Source: Arachnopeziza araneosa (Eukaryota; Ascomycota; Leotiomycetes; Helotiales; Arachnopezizaceae). From it: a DNA stretch of 64,000 nt. The DNA is taken from the NCBI GenBank assembly GCA_003988855.1, contig QYAI01000173.1, forward strand, positions 19,502 through 83,501, written 5' to 3'. How positions within the stretch are numbered: position 1 is the first letter of the stretch; the number at the start of each line of letters is the position of its first letter. Below the pieces are notes generated by a model. The model was not told where the DNA came from and made no database searches. It worked only from the letters and a program-made list of their open reading frames with translations. This document shows, in pieces, positions 43,838 to 55,557 of the stretch. The translations under genes were made by a program, and so were the position numbers.

Positions 43838-44512
43838 TGTTACGAATGGAGCATTGATCACACGGATTTCATTGATATTCTCTTCGTACCGATACATTGA
43901 TTTATCTACTTGTTTCTTATTTGTTTTCATGTTCTGAGTTCTTTGCTCTGGTCGTTCTTCCGAAATATACTATCGAGAGCTAGTTGAGGGCCAACGAGAT
44001 TCTTATTTTATTGGCTGCTCCTCTGCCCCTCGTACACTAGAGTCCGAATTAGGTTCCTCGCTATGCTTATTCTCGCTGGAATTGATGGCTTTAGGCCGAA
44101 GGCTCTCTTACGTTTTCTATTTAATCAAATTCAACTAGCTGTTGTAAGAGATCAGAGTGACCGGTCAAAGACGAAAATCGCAGTCACGTTCCAGGTTCCG
44201 ATTGTTAAAGAACGTCGAAGTACCCGAGTGTGATGAGAAGGATATCACGTGAACTGAATGTCATGCGTAGACGGCACGGGCAGACAGAACCTCATTACCG
44301 AAGTATGGAGAATAAGAAGTACATTCAGAGTCTATTCGAACTAGAGCCGGAGAGAAGTCTGCTGTAGATAAGGCATACCTTACTTATGTAGTTTTTTCTT
44401 TCCTTATATTCTTCTTTTCCTTCGTAGCTAGCCTATAAACCGAATATACTCAGACTATTAACGCACTCTTATATGCCTCTTGACTAGCTATATTCGTGTT
44501 CGTGCCGTTACA
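43838..44512 (-). mobile_element. Possible solo LTR or LTR fragment
   Basis: Read on the minus strand, the stretch begins TGTAACGGCACGAACACG at 44512 and ends CGTAACA at 43838, the TG...CA pattern of LTRs with partly matching short ends; length 675 bp. About 190 bp of it recur at 27404-27584. No target-site duplication is visible, so it may be truncated or old. Confidence 0.4.
43851..44039. repeat. Dispersed repeat, copy 2
   Basis: Matches 27404-27584 with scattered substitutions and small indels, from GCATTGATCACACGG to CTCTGCCCCTCGTACACTA. Lies inside the possible LTR. Confidence 0.8.
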
Positions 44513-44838
44513 CTGATATTCTGTTAAATTAACACAGTCTATCAGGGGGTTCTCTTAAAGAGACGGGTGCTGCAGCTTTATGGCTTCCTTTTTGCTTCTA
44601 TTTCGTGGTTTCAAAACGAGATAGAGATGCAGTAGGAAAAGCTTACTCTAACGAGGTAAAAGTAGTGCTTAGTTGGTTAGTAGCCAGGCGGACTTGCTGC
44701 CTTGTCTGGTACATAGTAAGTCGACTTGGCGCCTTAGAGCAGCTAAAAGACCGATGGAAACCATCCTCATCATCGTAGTCATCACAGGTTACTGTAACAG
44801 AGAGTAATATATCAATTATTGCTCTCCGGAATAATCCA
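44513..44838. other. Intergenic, 3' of the dienelactone-hydrolase-like gene
   Basis: Includes TGTTAAATTAACA near 44522, a near-palindrome shared with 25666-25678. No coding sequence supported. Confidence 0.45.
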
Positions 44839-45788
44839 TCAACTGGAAGCGAACCACTTCGTAAACCAATCAATCGCCTGCACCTCTGCTTTCTCTGCTG
44901 ATTCAATCTCAACCTTGTCGTCAGGATGAGTCCTGATAGCAAAACCATGCTTGGCCCCTGGAAAAATCTTAACTTCAGACTCGTCATTGCCCTTTTGCTC
45001 TAAAATCTCCTTCATCTGCTTCACCACGGTGATCTTCATGTTCGAATCCTCATCTCCCACCGCCACACTGATCGGTATCGTGATTGGCGCGATATCAGTG
45101 GGAATATCGACATATGACGGATGCGCTGTAAAGACACAATCGATCAGTCTCCCCGGGGTTTGAGAGTTTTGCTGGGACTCGTGACGCGGAACGTGTGAAG
45201 TGGGTGCGTCCTGAGCGAGGAGAATGGCGTGTTTCCCACCCCAGCAGAATCCAGCAACGCCGATCTGGAGGTTGCTAGTTGCGAAGGGAGAAGGAGACGT
45301 GCGCAATGCTTGGAGGAAAGACACGATTTTAGGATGCGTGTCCGGGATTTTGGTCTTGCTTTTCCAGGGTATAGCAATCATGAGGGTTTGCACCACATAA
45401 ATCGGCTTGTAGATGATGGTTGTGAACCATGAAGCCGGAGTTACGATTTGATCAATGAGAGAGATGGCTTTTGGATCCATTGCGTGTCCTGCTTTGTGGT
45501 CAGCAAACTCGATGGAACGATTTGTAAGGCAAAATAGGTAGGTAAGTAACCATCCATGAAGTCCGGACAGTACACCAGAAAGCCTCCTCGCTTCGCGTAG
45601 CGATCGCAAAGAACCTGATTATTCACAAACTTCCACCCAAATGCATCAGTGATCAAAACAATAAGCCCTTTTGGGACGACTCCATCATCAGGTTGAGCTA
45701 CGTAGGTCGGAATTCCGTGAATGGTTGTTTCGGTGCCGGTAGGAGTGTTGGGCGTGATACCACCGCTGAAGCAGTCGGGACAGGACAT
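44839..45788 (-). CDS. Dienelactone hydrolase-family protein
   Basis: Exons 45788-45551 and 45488-44839, split by a 62-nt GT-AG intron, give 295 residues. The N-terminus CPDCFSGG and HGIPTYVA is characteristic of fungal members. The catalytic triad is visible: Cys in GFCWGGKHA, Asp in GDEDSN and His in AKHGFAIR, in the expected order near the C-terminus. These alpha/beta-hydrolases cleave cyclic lactones such as dienelactone in aromatic degradation, though many fungal paralogues have unknown substrates. Intact, with no signal peptide, so cytosolic. Neighbours (two HET loci and an LTR-like repeat) give no pathway clue. Confidence 0.88.
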
Positions 45789-46590
45789 TTTGCTTGAGCC
45801 TTGATTGTTTTCTACCTCGAAAGTACATCATGATGAGACTTTTGCCCATACTTATAAGAGTCAACGAGGAACGGGTCGCGATCACGTTTGGTGGATTTAA
45901 CCCCTGTAAATCTGATGAGTCTTTACCGAAGCCACTAACATGCCTCAGAGTGCGAAGTGCGAGGTGGCCAATCAGCAAGTCCACCCTGATAAGACTATCT
46001 ACATATTTCAACTAAATTTTTAGATATTCGTCTTTTGACGTCAGAATAAAACAATCCCTTGCGCAAATGGATATTGGGCTGTTTACTATGCTGATCAATG
46101 GGTTAAACGAGATGCATGTCAAATGAGAGTCAGCCTATCAAACTTAAATCTCCTACACAATTTCCCTGGTCAACACCTACAAGATGTCTCAAGATAATCT
46201 GACTGTGACAGATTTAATTTTTGTAGCACGTGTCCTTGAATACTATGTTCATCCCGGTGAATCTAATGAACCTTTCGCTGAATATTTTCAAGTACTTTGA
46301 AGAGTTGTACTGTACGTATTTGTTCAAATGGAGTTGGCCATGTTCGTTTTCGATGGGCAGTTAAAGATCCGAAATAAGTGACAGTTCTTTGTACCGCTGG
46401 AAGTTTACGTACTAGCACGTTCTCTTCATGAAGGTTTCGACTCTGCCTATATCAAATATATATCTGCACTTCTTGACTACTTCCATCTACTCAGAAATGC
46501 AGCTTTTAAAATATAGCGAGACTTGATCGTTGCGGCGGACCATAATTCCAATAAACGTTTACCTGGTTAATTCTCGCAACTATGTACCGC
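45789..46590. other. Intergenic, no supported gene
   Basis: Between the dienelactone-hydrolase-like start and the end of the second HET pseudogene. No conserved frame seen. Confidence 0.5.
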
Positions 46591-47830
46591 TCACGATATG
46601 ACCAATTCTACTTCCTCATACTCGTCCCCAAGTGCCTCGCCATCCATGAGGCCGTGAATGTAGCAATCGCTAATAATCTTGTATGTCCCGTCGCCGGCAT
46701 CTCGAAGGAGAAACGGGTACTGGCAAACGTACAAAACGGCAACCCGGTCGCTAGGACATGTTCCGTCTACCGCCAGCCATACCTCTCGGATTTGGCCATG
46801 AAGAATCGGCGGTTGTAGCACCACCTCCTGTGGGCGCCGGCAAATTCAGAGGTGTAAAGCTTCTTGAAATCTGCAAATATTTTTCTCTGGATAATCTCAT
46901 TTATGTTCAGTAATCCGGTCAATATCTTTCTGTAATAGGAGTACTGGCTTTCGTCCTTATCGTCCTCGGTCGCCGTGCGCTGATAGATCCAGTCCATATA
47001 GGCCTCCCAAACTATTCCATAATCTGTCACGGGAGTCCTACCGTCCGCGAAGCGGTTGCAAATGAACGTGCGCCACATGTTCTCGTACCTCTCCCAGCTG
47101 AAGTACTTCGGCGTCGGCCACGCGAGGCGGATCATATTCTCATATGCGTCGCGTCTCTTCCGCTGGGATCTCCTAAACATCTCCTTCGAACCAGCAAACT
47201 TGAACTTCCACGGGAGACTTCAGATCCTGAAGCTTGGGTCGGACCTCGGTGATAATGGCATTGAAATCTTGTATGGCCCGGAAGATGTTCTTTTCCAGCC
47301 CAACGGCCTCTCCGAGCCAGATCCGTACCGTTGATGCATTTTTATAGATTTTCCCCATCACTTTGACGTGCTTGGCCCACTCCTGCATGTCCGCCCGGTT
47401 GATGCTCAGCGCATCCACCCAGATCCGTAGGGGTGCTGTCAGTTCCCGCAGGCGTAGCGAAGCCCTGAACAGCTCGCCGCCAACAGCCCATCTCGATTCC
47501 ACCACAGACAATCTTCCCGTCCGGCAACACGCCACCGTACTTGATGTACAAGTACTCTGCTTCAGGGTCGTCTAGTAAGTCGCGGATGGCTACTACCCTC
47601 GGCTCCTTCTGCTCATCCACGTCATAACAGATTCCTACTACATCGTCGAGGTCGCGCGGGTGCGAGACGCTCTTGCTCCATCAATAGCTTAGGGCATCGT
47701 ACGGCTCGTCCGATTCAATATCGAGATGCGACAAGCTGCAGATAATTTCATCCTCTCCGTGGCCTGGTCGTACGGTCAGGATCCTCGTCTCGCGGGGAAG
47801 ATTGAGCGGCCGGTAGGGGTAGAGTGCCAT
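46591..47830 (-). pseudogene. HET-domain protein pseudogene with one stop and several frameshifts
   Basis: From the ATG at 47830 the frame reads YPYRPLNLPRETRILTV and EPYDALSY, where an in-frame TGA (47683-47681) replaces the residue before the W of the SYxW motif. It then continues RDLDDVVGICYDV and IVCGGIEM. Frames change near 47500 (to ELFRASLRLREL and IWVDALSINRADMQEW), near 47185 (to EMFRRSQRKRRDAYENM) and near 46795 (to the C-terminal LLRDAGDGTYKI and CYIHGLMDGEAL). All HET landmarks are in order, so this was one gene and is now dead. Breaks are small indels, unlike the Gln-to-stop pattern of the FluG-like copy. Confidence 0.75.
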
Positions 47831-48616
47831 GGCCGCAATGGAGATGGAGCGAGACGGGTGGCTCAAAAATCATTGACAAAGCAGAGGAAATAACTTCATT
47901 ATATCAAGCCTGGCTTGCTTACGCACAGTGGTAGGTAAGGGTAAGGCATTATAATAGCCCTGCCGCAAGAATCGGCGTTGCTCTATGGCGCATGAAAGTC
48001 ACGGACTGACGAACCGTTCGCATTACCTATTGTTTGCCGGATTCTGTGCTGGAGGACCATTGTTTGCGTGATTGTTTACAAATTTCATGATATATCCAAC
48101 GCTTAATTTTGAGATTCGAATGATCCATGCGTATTCTTGATAATTTGCCTTCTTCAAGTTTCGTCTTCATGTCTTCATAATTAAGATAGTCCCCTGGATC
48201 TATCTTGGCACTCATATTCCCTGCAGTAGATGCCATGTTACAGTGGACACAACTTTTTGGGGAATTTAGGTTATAAATAGCAGCAAAGCACTCTTTTTAT
48301 GTGAGGACTTGGGTTTTGTGAGATTAGTCAGCAACTGATAGCTCTCCGAAGAGATTCATTCTCTTCTCTCTGGATGCACAATCTCTACAGCTACCTACAT
48401 ATGCTTACTAACTAGATGTGGAATCAAGATTGAAGGACCAGCGTGCAACTACCCAAAAATCAGGCAGCAGATGGCCTCGAGACCGCTCACCGAAATGGGC
48501 GGGCTGGGTTGGTGAAGATCAGGCTGGGTTTGACGCCATATGCATGCGACTATTTTCAGCCCGCTCGCCTCATCTTTTCACTTTTGATTTCCTCACCAGA
48601 CCATAAGGCTGTGACC
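47831..48616. other. Intergenic, no supported gene
   Basis: A 69-codon minus-strand frame at 48236-48027 starts with ATG but has no recognised motif. Otherwise only the presumed promoter of the membrane-protein gene. Confidence 0.4.
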
Positions 48617-51342
48617 ATGGGCTTGGGAATCTTACTGTCGGCGTTCATCTGGCCAAGTCCTCGTTGGTCTCAGTGGCCAGCGCTCGTTCTTGTGCAACAA
48701 GCAGCATGCATGTCAACGGATCCTGCAGGTATGACTCTGTGGACGATTTGTCAGTTGTGGCAGGCGCCGCTTCAGCCAAAGTTAGAGGACACGCAATTCT
48801 AATGGTGGTTTGAATTTGCAAGGCAGCCTTCACCGAATGGTATCTTCAGGACAATGATTGGCCCGGTCAGGAGAAGAAGGGTGGTCAACATACGGTAGAG
48901 CCGCCGCGACAACCATGTTTAAGAGACACGCCCTCAGCCTGACGAGTCGGATTCATTATCGCCCTCTTCTCTCATTGCCTTCATACACTCCCTCGCATAC
49001 ATTTGTTGGCACAATCGTGGTAGTGAACCCTTGGATTTAGAGAGCCTTGGATACCTACGATACTCGGTCAGATCACGGAACTACCCGCTCGTTCATCTGG
49101 TACCTTACATGATGATCACTGTTTATGCAGCTTCTTCGATAGGCCGCCCAAATCCCAGCGTGGTCTATTATATCCTTCTCTTCTCTATGTTGGCTGGTCG
49201 GACTTTGGCGAGACAAGTCAACTTTGGCGCATGCTTCAATGACAATGTTACCAAACTTGACAATAACGACACTTCGGATCCGCTGCAATGCTTCAAGTGG
49301 GATCCCACTCATACCAATCGGACACATACGGATAAGACATTCCTTAGTCTGGATGGATGTCTGACACTCTGTGGTGATGGGTTTCAATACTATTCAACGA
49401 CGGATATTGCTTTCCGGCTGACTCTCTTCGTCGTCCCATTGGTATCTCTTGCTGGTCGTGTGGGAATTGCTCCAGGGAGTATTGGAAATATGTTTTGGAC
49501 AGTTGTCCATTTACTTGGCGATCCAATCGACTCAATATGGAGCACCTTAGCGCGGCAAGAGAAGGCACTAAGAAACTACCATATCGCCTTGGAAATCGCG
49601 CCTGGTGCGGCTCATGAGATTGCTGCCATTTGGACTGCATATGATCAGTGGTGGCAGGACCCTGTGGCACACTTTGAAAAGGGAATCAAAAAGAGAGGGG
49701 TGCTGGTCAGTCGTGATCGGTTTCTCAACGAACCATATCAACCCAACAGAGGCGAAACATTTGCCATTCCAACGCAAGCAAATCAGCCTGGCGACCGCCA
49801 GTCAAGGAATATTGTCCCAGATTTCTTTACATTCGAGGAAATCTACTACATTAAGAAATCAGCACGCGATTTAGCAAACAATAGGTTCGCTTATATTTCT
49901 GTATCAGCTTACTACCAGATTGATGGCTATGTGTGTTGTACAGAAATGCTGACGATTTGAACAGAACAAATCACCCTATCACCTCTTGGTTCGCTATCAT
50001 TATATTTGTTGGTGCTCTCACTGCGGGATACGTTCATCTTGCAACTAGTCGTACAACCAACGAGGTCTCGCACGCCCTCGCCGTGATGACACTCTTCTTT
50101 TTCTTGCCTTTCGCTGTTTACATCACTGGACACGTAGGAAACTTCAAACACCCAGAAGAAGTAATCGATACAGTTTTCAAAATACACAAAAAATATTCCG
50201 ATCTATTCCCAGCCCCAAAACTTCTCCCAGATGCTGAAGGCAATGGAAAGCAAACTATTTCGCGAAGAAATCTTTCAAGTCAAGAATTTTATCAAAAATA
50301 CGACGATATTCAATCCTTTGCGGGACTCAATAATTCTTGGAGACCCCGAAAGCACCTCGAATCTCGAAATCCGTCTGATCGAGGACAAATTTTGCTCCTT
50401 TCCAAGAGCTTTACACCCGTCATAATATCTTGGCTTGGCGCTTTCTTGTTATCTTACATGACACCTGTCTGGGGTTTAGGCTGCCAATCTGGATCATGGA
50501 CAACTATCACAATAGCATGGCTTGTATCTGCCCTTTTTGATTTTGTGTCACAATGGATCTCTGTCGATCTTCTCGGGAAGGAGGAGGTTGTTGAAGAGAA
50601 CGGAGAGAAAAAAGTCAAATGCCTCACAAAGAAAACGGCACAAGTCTTATGGTGGATCACAATGGTGAAGGACTTGCTTCTTACATTGTGCATACTCGTG
50701 CTCGTTGGCTTGTCTCAAGTCGGCTATTTCAACAGTTGTTGGTGCACGGCAAGCATGTACTTTCGCCCTCAGGGCAAGTTGGACAAAGTATGTATAGATC
50801 TGGGTCCACTTGAACCGAAAGATCGAGACGCCGATTGGATCAGATGGCTTCTCATTCCTATTGTCACGTTGATTCTAATCCATGCTATGATTTTTTGGGC
50901 CAGCTGGGAAGGCGATGGAGGTAGACTACTCTACTTACGTACCAAACCCGAGCGTGATGCTGAGAAACTCGCTCTACGAAATATGGCCGCACGTCTTAGT
51001 ATTCTAGACGATGATTCTGGCACAGAAGAGCAACGCCGCCTTCCTCGACAAGTCAGTACGAGCGCTTCTGCTACGTGGGACGAGTCGGAACCATCTCAGC
51101 ATCAGCACCTCAGTCGGCGGCGGAATTACACTTCGTCATCTTTTGAATTGCAACAGACTCCTCCTGTTGCTGAGTCATGTGCAGTCTATCAACCCATTCA
51201 ACTTACACGTACCCCACCACGACCATCACTGTCTCCTAGACTCGGCCATGATTCCGGAACCTCATCAGAAGCTATTACACCACTTTCGGGTGCGGGTAGC
51301 CAGGATCAATTATTATCTGGATTACATAAAGATGGAGAGTAA
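48617..51342 (+). CDS. Polytopic membrane protein of a fungal family of unknown function
   Basis: Exons 48617-48728, 49041-49884 and 49944-51342 give 784 residues, with junctions in phase. About eight hydrophobic segments are visible, for example VVYYILLFSMLAG, FAIIIFVGALTAGYVHLA, LAVMTLFFFLPFAVYITG, LLLTLCILVLVGL and LLIPIVTLILIHAMIFW. A cysteine-containing loop (FGACFNDNV, LDGCLTLCGDG) lies between the first two. The C-terminal 140 residues are polar, Ser/Pro-rich and probably cytoplasmic. The pattern matches a widespread, uncharacterised group of fungal integral membrane proteins. The first exon is the least certain part, because the 312-nt intron is long; an internal start at 49109 is the alternative. 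Confidence 0.65.
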
Positions 51343-52340
51343 TATGACGTCTTCTGTGTATTGCAAAAGCTTATGATTTGGAAGGTTGTCGTTAGCGTAG
51401 TGGCTGGATCTCTTCACTGTAGATTATCCTCACTGGGATCGTGGGGTGTTAGATGGGTTTCTCTTGTTTCGTTATCTTTGACCTTACAATATAAGATTTC
51501 AAGCTTCCCGAAAAGAATGATAGGTTTAAAGATGTGAGCTTGTCTCTCCTAGAGGCGAAATTTATGCTTGGGAGGTATTAAAATGTGTAGTGGGCATCTA
51601 TATGTACTATTATTAGGCTAGAAACTTGATCTATATGTAATCAACTTATGAATTAAAAGTGAAAAGCGAAGTAGTGCGAGTTTCGTAAGGCAAAGATACT
51701 AAGAGTCACGTGATCTAATATACTCCATGCAATATACCTACTGCTTAGATAACTTCTCATAAATCAAATAGCTTGCATCAACTGGTGTTATATCGTAGCG
51801 TCTTATGAAGTAGAACAGCAGGCGCATTGCCTGGTCACGAGTTTTGCCCAGGGAAGGACTTTTCTAGGCAACCATTTAGACGTCAGCGAAGGATCTGTAC
51901 TAGATATCCACCCCCATAAGCATAAGCTACAAACCAGAGAACGCCAACAGTCATGACACGCGGCTCGAAAGAAGATCGTCTGAAACTGACGGTCGCACAC
52001 AAAGGCTGTGATTGTGGCTGAGTCGACCACTGAAATCGACTTTCGAGTTGATGTCTCAGACCTCACTGGTACAGCCTGGTCCTCTATTGATCAGCTCCCC
52101 AAGCCTCACGAGGCCAGGATTGCGCTGTGCTGGTCATCTCGTAAGGCGTCATTCACAGCGGGGTATAAGTAAGCCACCTGGGTAGCTTTGAGTTCCCACA
52201 GCAAAGCCACTTAGTCTTATAGGTAGTGCACGTGATTTTATTCATCCAAACTACCTAGGTACCTAGGTATCTATTGCGTTCTCTGACGATTAATGTTCCT
52301 GCTTTACTTGTAATCGGCGCCGTGTCGTATTATAGAGAAA
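51343..52340. other. Intergenic, no supported gene
   Basis: Contains CCTAGGTACCTAGGTA near 52254, a short self-complementary run, and the presumed promoter of the HET gene. No coding sequence supported. Confidence 0.5.
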
Positions 52341-54848
52341 ATGGTATGACCTCTCCGCCGATCCTGTGATACTTTTAATTGTCATATTGACATTTCTCCA
52401 TAGTTGTGCTCGAACTGTTCGAAGCTGGGACTTAGCCCCGAGAGATTCCAGTTTGCGCTTGACACAGGACCAACTTCGGAAGGACCGGGAAGCTCCAGCC
52501 CAAAGTTCCATCATGAGCTGAAACAGAAGCTCAATCGAAATAGCAGCTGCCAGTTTTGTGGTCTAATCTACAAGTCTGTAACCGCTAACATGGAAGAAAC
52601 TGCGAGAAGTAGCTTGTTACAAATATGGACACCTCAGAATCGTGCCACGATATGGATTTTTCAAATCATATTGCGTATTGTGGGAGTATTCCTAGCTATC
52701 TATCATTACGGAAGTGAGTGCAGGATCGAGTGGATTACGGAAGGTATGATGAATAGAGTGAAAGACGGCGAGAAAACCGTGTCAACCGGAAACTACGTTC
52801 CAGCCTCAAGCAGAAGACGACTTCGAGTCTCGTGGGGGAGACGTGACCAAGTTGGTGTTTTTAAACTCAAGCCTTGGGAAGAACTGTATCTCCTTCATGT
52901 TCCATCTCAGAAATCAAAACCTCCTCGCGTAGGCACCAACTTGGTTACAAAGGAAGAGATGGGTTTCTTAGCCCTGGATTCCAACAAGAATATTTATACC
53001 TGGATTAGAAGTTGGATTGATTTGTGCGAGAAGAAGCATCATAATGCGTACCGTCCAACGGAGGTCAATGATAGGAAGGCATTCCTTAATCTCGTTCAAG
53101 AGAGCTGGTTTCGTGTCATCGATGTCGAGAAAATGTGCTTGACTAGTCTTGAAACAAACGGTAGACAGGAGCCAGAGCCGTTTGTTGCCCTGAGCTATGT
53201 CTGGGGCAATCAATCAAATTTCATGAAGAGTCGGGACCATCGGACACGTGAATTAAATATTCATAAGAGAACAAAAGAGGGTGGTCTTATTATGGACGAA
53301 TTGCCGAGCACAATTCAGGACGCTATTAAGCTGGTTCAGAATTTGGGGCAACAGCATAAAGTCCGCTTCATTTGGATCGATTCATTGTGCATCTTGCAAG
53401 ACAGTATCCTATCTTGGAAGCTAAATGCTGAAAAGATGGACCTGATCTTTGGGAATGCGTATTTCACTATTTGTGCAGCAGACGGAGATGCGAACAGCGG
53501 ATTGATAGCTCTCAATCCTGAGAAGAGGAGCCCTCTGATAAAAACAAAAATAAATGAGGGCTTGGAATTACTAGTTGCTAGCTCTCCAGAAAGCGTCATC
53601 CAACATTCACACTGGAGTACCAGAGGCTGGACTTTCCAGGAACGCATACTGTCCCGCCGGTGTGTCGTTTTCGCTGGAGGCAGAATCTACTTGCAGTGTC
53701 GTGAGAACAACTACGACGAATCTAATATGAGCTGGTCTTCAGACTGGCGCAAATCTCCTCTCTGTATTGTACAAAAACTGCAAGGCTGTCCGATATGGTT
53801 CTACATGACTTGCGTCGAGCTATACACTGGCCGCAACCTGACAGAGCCAACAGATATTCTCAAAGCCTTTAATGGCGTCTCGAGAGTCATAGAGGAGCAC
53901 ATGTGTGCCCCATTCCTTTTCGGCCTACCGACGAGTCATTTTGATTTCGCGTTACTTTGGAAGCCCAAATCAGGAAAGGAACGACGGCCGGGAAATCTAG
54001 AAAAAGATGCAAAGTTCCCAAGCTGGTCTTGGAGTGGATGGCAAGACATGGTCCCTCAAAAAGGCTCTGCCGTCTATTATTCATCTGATGGTTTGGAAGG
54101 ATGTCTCCTTGATCTTCATGATTGGCTAATCAATCACACTTGGATTGTATGGTATATTCGCGGCGTTAACGGTTCTCTTGAGCCCCTGTGGCAAGGGTAC
54201 AATGAAAATTACACCACACGCTTGGACAAGGTGGATAGGCGATGGACAGGCTATAACAATAAGTGGGATCTGAAGATCAAAGAGGATAGAAATGATGTAT
54301 CCGCTTACGGCCGCGAGATCCGCCCTTACAACAAATTCTTCTACAATTTTGATCCTTCGTTACCGCGGACAGAGTTCAAGAAACAACTTCCCAACAACAC
54401 CTACAATGTTCGAATGAAGCGAGGACGTCAGAAGGATTATCAGCCCATTCTACAATTCTGGACGTGGAAATTTGAGTTCTACGTTGTGCTCAATAGCGAC
54501 TTTCCAGGCCCTGGGACAGGTCTGGCGAGATTAGACGTGCTCGACAAGCACAGAACATGGTGTGGGACGGTAGTCGTTGACGAGACATGGGCTAAGGATC
54601 ACAACGATGAGCTCTGCGAGTTCATCGCCCTCTCGGGTGCCCGGAAGTTCTCCCCTGAAGAGTGTACTAGTTGGACTTACCCCATACCAATGAATCTTGA
54701 GGATATCGATTGGGATCTGTATTATGTTATGATAGTAGAGTATTTTGAAGATCGAGGCGTCTGGGAGCGTAAAGGGCTTGGTAAAATATTGAAAGCGATG
54801 TTTGACACGACTGATCGATCAAAGTGGGCTGAGATTATTTTACAATGA
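52341..54848 (+). CDS. HET-domain protein (intact)
   Basis: An ATG-only first exon (52341-52343), a 60-nt GT-AG intron and one long exon (52404-54848) give 815 residues. The long frame begins with TTG, and its next ATG lies deep inside, so the spliced ATG is the reasonable start. The N-terminus has a Cys pattern (CSNC, later CQFCGLIY) common in this family. The HET domain runs about residues 255-430, with FVALSYVWGNQ, IWIDSLCILQD, AYFTICAADG and RGWTFQERILSRRCVVF. HET proteins trigger heterokaryon-incompatibility cell death or related self/nonself responses; specificity here is unknown. The last 350 residues show no recognisable domain. It is the only intact copy of three HET loci in the window. 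Confidence 0.88.
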
Positions 54849-55557
54849 GAACTTCCCTTGGGTTTGAGTATGCTTTTCGATTCGGGTGTTAGGGTTGTGT
54901 ATAAATAGCTATCTTATAGGCGGTGTTCAGATTTCTAAGCCATCGACTATGGCGTGTTATAATCGTAATATTTTTGAGTTTTAATATCTACTTATTATCT
55001 ACGTGCTTAGATTAATTTGGAAAGCTGTAAAATAAATGGCAGAGAATGATTAGATATACTTGGGGATAGGTAAGTTAGTGAGAGGATTGGGAGTGGAAGT
55101 TGGATCTTTGAGTTGAAGCTTAGGCCTAAGTGTTTCGGACGTGACTGTGCAAGAATGGGTTGAGAACTTTTAACTCTACAGTTTATCAGGCCAATACTAC
55201 TCAAGAACCCTGGTTTTTTCCTGTCACAATCAATATTTTAAAGACCCGTTATAGCTCCAACGGACTCCCTTCTCTTCCGGACCCCAAGCATCGAGTTTAT
55301 CAACGATGATAAAGTAATTTTGTTAAATCTTGCTTAAGTAAGCTATAACTTTGTGGACGAAGTAGGAGGGAACAGCCGGCTGAGCATGCAGCCACAATCG
55401 CATTGCGGTTAGGAGGTCTGACGTGTTTCTCGGCAAAGCCTCGATACACCTTTGACTAAATTGCTATGGCCCCTCATTCAATCGTGCATCTTTGTTGCAC
55501 CACTCTTCTTGAGGCGCAAACTACAGTCTCGATTTAACGGGGCTTCTTCAAGCCCAG
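54849..55557. other. Intergenic, no supported gene
   Basis: 3' flank of the HET gene and promoter region of the pseudokinase fusion. No conserved frame seen. Confidence 0.5.

Noticed and set aside
49885..49943. Frameshift between the two halves of the polytopic membrane protein
   Set aside because: A 59-nt GT-AG intron with a plausible branch site (GCTTAC) restores the frame, so splicing is more likely than a break.
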